From: an uncultured Caryophanales bacterium
GTDB lineage: Bacteria; Bacillota_I; Bacilli_A; RF39; UBA660
Reading direction: 5' to 3'
Assembly (NCBI GenBank): GCA_947571655.1
Contig: CANOYR010000004.1
Location: 1-64,000 of the forward strand
DNA: 64,000 bases
The notes beneath the pieces were generated by a model that saw only the letters and a program-made list of their open reading frames with translations, searched no databases and was not told the origin of the DNA. Below are positions 60,848 to 64,000 of the stretch, piece by piece. Position numbers and translations under genes: made by a program. Position 1 is the first letter of the stretch. Each line of letters opens with the position of its first letter.

Positions 60848-60884
60848 CTAGGAATTGGAGATGAATTCCGACCAATTCTTGGTG
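60848..60884 (+). promoter_or_regulatory. rpsO leader hairpin (possible S15 autoregulation)
   Basis: AGGAATTGG / CCAATTCTT stem with an inner GAATTC-containing loop, between promoter and ribosome-binding site. S15 leaders regulate rpsO by binding folded 5' RNA in several bacteria. The stem here is clear; S15 binding is inference. Confidence 0.45.
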
Positions 60885-60914
60885 AAGGCAAATATGAAAA
60901 TAGGAGGAATTACA

Positions 60915-61184
60915 ATGGCTTTAACAAAAGAGAAAAAAGAAGAAATTGTTAAAAAGTATGCAAGAGGAGAAAAAGATACTGGATCTGCTGAAGTACAAAT
61001 TGCGATTTTAACTGAAGAAATTAAGGAGTTAACAGAGCATTTAAAGGTACATATACATGATCATCATTCTCGTCGTGGACTTCTTAAAAAAGTTGGACAA
61101 AGAAGAAGTATGTTAAATTATTTAGCAAAGAAAGATGTTCAAAGATATAGAGAAGTTGTTAAGAGTTTAGGATTAAGAAAATAG
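60915..61184 (+). CDS. rpsO: 30S ribosomal protein S15
   Basis: The protein has 89 residues from ATG 60915 (AGGAGG), normal length. Typical S15 segments: '[22 protein letters not shown]', '[29 protein letters not shown]'. An upstream in-frame ATG (60855) lies in the leader hairpin and is rejected. Followed by pnp, the classic rpsO-pnp order. Confidence 0.97.
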   Translation: MALTKEKKEEIVKKYARGEKDTGSAEVQIAILTEEIKELTEHLKVHIHDHHSRRGLLKKVGQRRSMLNYLAKKDVQRYREVVKSLGLRK

Positions 61185-61207
61185 GCACTTATTTTAAGTG
61201 TCTTTTA
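61183..61207 (+). terminator. Terminator/attenuator between rpsO and pnp
   Basis: AGGCACTT (61183-61190) / AAGTGTCT (61196-61203) plus T-rich tail. Confidence 0.7.
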
Positions 61208-61260
61208 TTTTTGAAGAATTTTTTAAATAAAAATGGATTGGTAAAGAGAGGGAGGATTTT

Positions 61261-63438
61261 ATGAAGAAAGTATTCGAATTAGATTTTAGAGGAAAAAAAT
61301 TAATTGTTGAGCATGGAGAAGTTGCTAAGCAAGCGGATGGTGCAGTATTAGTAAGATATGGAGATACTGTAATTCTATCTACCGTAGTTGTTAGTAAAAC
61401 AGCAAATGTTCTTTCCGACTTTTTTCCATTAATGGTTTTATATAATGAAAAATTATATGCGGTAGGAAAAATTCCAGGAGGATTTATCAAAAGAGAAGGT
61501 CGTCCTACTGAAAAAGGAACTTTGGCAGCTAGGATGATTGACCGTCCAATGAGACCAATGTTTCCAGAAAATTTCAAAAATGAGGTACAAGTTGTAAATA
61601 CTGTATTATCTGTAGATCCAGATTATTCACCAGAATTAACTGCAATGTTTGGGTCAAGTTTATCAACTTGTATTAGTAAGATTCCTTTTGATGGACCAAT
61701 TGCTGGAGTAAAAGTGGGGCATGTGAATGGAGAATTTGTTATTAATCCAACTCCAGAAGAGTTAGAAAACTCCGATTTAGATTTGACAGTTGCTGGTACT
61801 AAACATGCAATTAATATGGTAGAAGCGGGAGCAAAACAAGTCAGTGAAGAATTAATGTTAGATGCTCTAATGTTTGGTCATGATGCAATCAAAGAGTTAG
61901 TTGCCTTCCAGGAACAAATTATTTCAGAAATTGGCGAAGAGAAAATGGAATATGAAATTTTAGAAATAACAGATACTTTAAGAAACGAAGTAAAGGCTTT
62001 AGCGGAGGATAAACTAAATCAAGCATTAAGAATTAAAGAGAAATTAGAAAAGTATGCAGCAATTGATACTATCAAAGAAGAAATCGTAGATAAATATACA
62101 AAAGAAAATGAAAATAGCCTAAAAGAAAAAGAATTGGTGGAATTAATTACCAAAGTAAAACTAGTATTAGAAGAAATAGAATATGAGATTTTTAGGCAAA
62201 TTGTAGTAAAAGAAAAAATTCGCGCAGATGGTAGAAAAATGGATGAGATTCGTCCACTTTCAACAGCCATTGATTTACTTCCAAGAACTCATGGTTCAGC
62301 TTTATTTACAAGAGGTGAAACACAAGCTCTTGCGATTACAACATTAGGGGCTTTAGGAGAACATCAAATATTAGATGGATTAGATATGGAAACAGAAAAA
62401 AGGTTCATGCTTCATTACAACTTTCCGGCATTTTCTGTTGGAGAAACTGGTAGATATGGTGCTCCAGGAAGGCGTGAGATTGGGCATGGTGCTTTAGGAG
62501 AACGGGCTCTTTTACAAGTAATGCCAACTGAGGAAGAGTTTCCGTATACTATTCGGATTGTATCTGAAATTCTAGAAAGTAATGGCTCTAGTAGTCAGGC
62601 AACGATTTGTGCTGGTTGTATGAGTCTTATGGCAGCAGGAGTTCCAATTAAGGCACCTGTTGCAGGGATTGCGATGGGATTAATTACGAAAGATGAAGAT
62701 TATACTATTTTAACAGATATTCAAGGAATGGAAGATCATTTAGGGGACATGGACTTTAAGGTTGCTGGGACTAGAGATGGAATTACCGCTTTACAAATGG
62801 ATATTAAGATTAAAGGAATTACGAAGGAAATTTTGAAAGAGGCATTAGAGCAAGCCAAAAAAGCTCGATTTGAGATTTTAGATACTATTCACAAACAGAT
62901 TTCAGAGCCTAGAAAAGAAGTTAGTAAGTATGCGCCAAAGACTTTGATGTTTATGGTAAAACCAGAAAAGATTAAAGATGTGATTGGTCGTGGTGGTGAA
63001 ATGATTACTAAAATCATTTGTGAGGCTTCTAATGTTACTGCAGTTACAGATATGAATGCTGTGAAGGTAGACTTGGGGGATGATGGAAAAGTTGTTATTT
63101 ATCATTCTGATCAAGAAGTAATTAATAAAACAAGAGATATGATTTTAGATGTTGTTCGTGAAGTTGAAGAAGGTGAAATTTACCCTGCAAAGGTCGTAAA
63201 AATAGAGGATTTTGGTTGTTTCGTTCAAATCTGGCCAGGGTGTGAAGGACTTGTTCATGTATCAGAACTTTCTTATGAAAGAGTAAAAGAAGTAAAAGAT
63301 GTTGTTTCTTTAGGTGATGAGATTGTTGTAAAATGTTTAGGGTTCGATAAAAAGGGAAGATTAAATTTTTCTAGAAAACAAGCAATGCCAATTCCTAAAT
63401 CTAAAGAGAAGACAGATAAAAAAGAAAATTTAAAATAG
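61261..63438 (+). CDS. pnp: Polyribonucleotide nucleotidyltransferase
   Basis: The protein has 725 residues with GGAGG upstream. Two RNase PH domains (about 1-215 and 320-540; active-site region '[23 protein letters not shown]'), a KH domain (about 555-615, '[12 protein letters not shown]') and an S1 domain (about 622-690, '[34 protein letters not shown]'). Phosphorolytic 3'-5' exoribonuclease. Full length for the family. Confidence 0.97.
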   Translation: MKKVFELDFRGKKLIVEHGEVAKQADGAVLVRYGDTVILSTVVVSKTANVLSDFFPLMVLYNEKLYAVGKIPGGFIKREGRPTEKGTLAARMIDRPMRPMFPENFKNEVQVVNTVLSVDPDYSPELTAMFGSSLSTCISKIPFDGPIAGVKVGHVNGEFVINPTPEELENSDLDLTVAGTKHAINMVEAGAKQVSEELMLDALMFGHDAIKELVAFQEQIISEIGEEKMEYEILEITDTLRNEVKALAEDKLNQALRIKEKLEKYAAIDTIKEEIVDKYTKENENSLKEKELVELITKVKLVLEEIEYEIFRQIVVKEKIRADGRKMDEIRPLSTAIDLLPRTHGSALFTRGETQALAITTLGALGEHQILDGLDMETEKRFMLHYNFPAFSVGETGRYGAPGRREIGHGALGERALLQVMPTEEEFPYTIRIVSEILESNGSSSQATICAGCMSLMAAGVPIKAPVAGIAMGLITKDEDYTILTDIQGMEDHLGDMDFKVAGTRDGITALQMDIKIKGITKEILKEALEQAKKARFEILDTIHKQISEPRKEVSKYAPKTLMFMVKPEKIKDVIGRGGEMITKIICEASNVTAVTDMNAVKVDLGDDGKVVIYHSDQEVINKTRDMILDVVREVEEGEIYPAKVVKIEDFGCFVQIWPGCEGLVHVSELSYERVKEVKDVVSLGDEIVVKCLGFDKKGRLNFSRKQAMPIPKSKEKTDKKENLK

Positions 63439-63476
63439 AAAAAGGATGCAAGATTTTAAAAATAGGTAAGTGTTTT

Positions 63477-64000
63477 ATGAAAAATATAGAAACTCAAAGA
63501 TTAATTCTTCGAAAGATTAATAGAAATGATTTGGATCAAATATATGAAAATTGGGCTTCTGATAAAATTACAAATGAATATTTGACATTTAAGTATCATG
63601 AAACTAAGGAACAAACTAAAAAAATGATTGATTTTTGGTTAAATAGATATGACAAAGGTGGTTATGAATGGTGTGTTGAGTTAAAAGAAACACATCAAGT
63701 TATAGGAATCATTAGTGGTGATACCTCTTACAAATATAAATGTGTAGAAATAAGTTATAGTATTGGTTCAAAATATTTTAATAAGGGATATACTACAGAA
63801 GCAATAAGAGGGGTCATTGATTATTTTTTTGGTGAATGTGATTTTAATGTTATTGAAGCAGTTATTCCTAGTAAAAATATAGCGAGTGTTAAATTGGCTG
63901 AAAATTGTAATATGAAAAAAGAGGCTGTGTTAAAAAACAGATATAAAAATAAAGTTACTAATGAAATCAATGATTTATATATTTATTCAATATTTAAGGA
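63477..64000 (+). CDS. GNAT N-acetyltransferase, RimJ/RimL type (partial)
   Basis: The frame runs from ATG 63477 (TAGGTAAG upstream) to the window edge. 174 residues are visible, starting MKNIETQRLILRKINRNDLDQIYENW, the standard 'TxRLxLRxxxxxD' opening of RimJ/RimL-like acetyltransferases. It continues with 'VIGIISGDTSYKYKCVEISYSIGSKYFNKGYTTEAI' (acetyl-CoA-binding Q/RxxGxG-like region, here YFNKGYTTEA) and 'NIASVKLAENCNMKKEAVLKN'. It is nearly complete; the stop lies just outside. Substrate unknown. Confidence 0.85.
   Translation, partial: MKNIETQRLILRKINRNDLDQIYENWASDKITNEYLTFKYHETKEQTKKMIDFWLNRYDKGGYEWCVELKETHQVIGIISGDTSYKYKCVEISYSIGSKYFNKGYTTEAIRGVIDYFFGECDFNVIEAVIPSKNIASVKLAENCNMKKEAVLKNRYKNKVTNEINDLYIYSIFK

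Overview
The window is AT-rich bacterial DNA from a low-GC Gram-positive lineage (Bacillota, class Bacilli). The supporting genes are polC plus dnaE, prpC-prkC-rsgA-rpe-rpmB, cdaA-cdaR, sepF-divIVA and T-box-controlled tRNA synthetases. UGA is a normal stop codon (fmt, rlmN and prpC end in TGA), so this is not a code-4 mollicute. No sporulation genes are seen. An uncultured gut Bacilli relative (RF39 or Erysipelotrichia-like) is a reasonable guess, but it is inference.

Layout. 1-10.8 kb: tail of a surface protein, a lipase-like protein, a thioredoxin-like protein and fmt. Four unknown, mostly membrane-anchored ORFs follow, then rlmN, the PP2C phosphatase/PASTA kinase pair, rsgA and rpe, with rpmB on the other strand. 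11-20 kb: both replicative polymerases (dnaE, polC) with one unknown gene between. 20-24.3 kb: alpha/beta hydrolase, a membrane-anchored Mur ligase and ddl. 24.9-26.8 kb: an accessory patch. It holds a tRNA-Lys(CUU) interrupted in its anticodon by a 259-nt group I intron, a ghost copy of the uninterrupted Lys anticodon arm, an unknown ORF, a candidate type I toxin-antitoxin module and tRNA-Thr. 26.9-38.4 kb: ABC-F, metallophosphoesterase, acyltransferase, a Thr-motif repeat protein, cdaA-cdaR, a lipoprotein and a DUF4832-type surface protein. 38.5-42.3 kb: tRNA-Ile, two decayed genes, an Asn T-box, asnS, and tRNA-Asn x2 plus tRNA-Glu. 42.3-46.55 kb: a decayed integrative element in tRNA-Glu with attL/attR, a broken tyrosine integrase, an ImmR/ImmA-like pair, a small RNA, a second toxin-antitoxin module and an HNH-like protein. 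46.7-64 kb: zinc-ribbon membrane protein, tRNA-Ser, surface proteins, a HerA-like ATPase, sepF-divIVA, a large Cys-rich pseudopilin, Ile T-box-ileS, a ferritin-like protein, rpsO-pnp and a partial GNAT acetyltransferase.

How it fits together. The chromosomal backbone is translation, replication and cell-envelope housekeeping. The PrkC kinase may act on the Thr-motif repeat protein next to cdaA (inference). The most unusual content is at tRNA genes: an IA-like group I intron between U35 and U36 of tRNA-Lys(CUU); its intronless ghost 212 bp downstream; and two homologous small-hydrophobic-peptide/antisense-RNA modules, one in each tRNA-bounded island. A possible +1 frameshift site (CCC-A) at the start of a ProX-type tRNA-editing gene under an Asn T-box is also worth attention.
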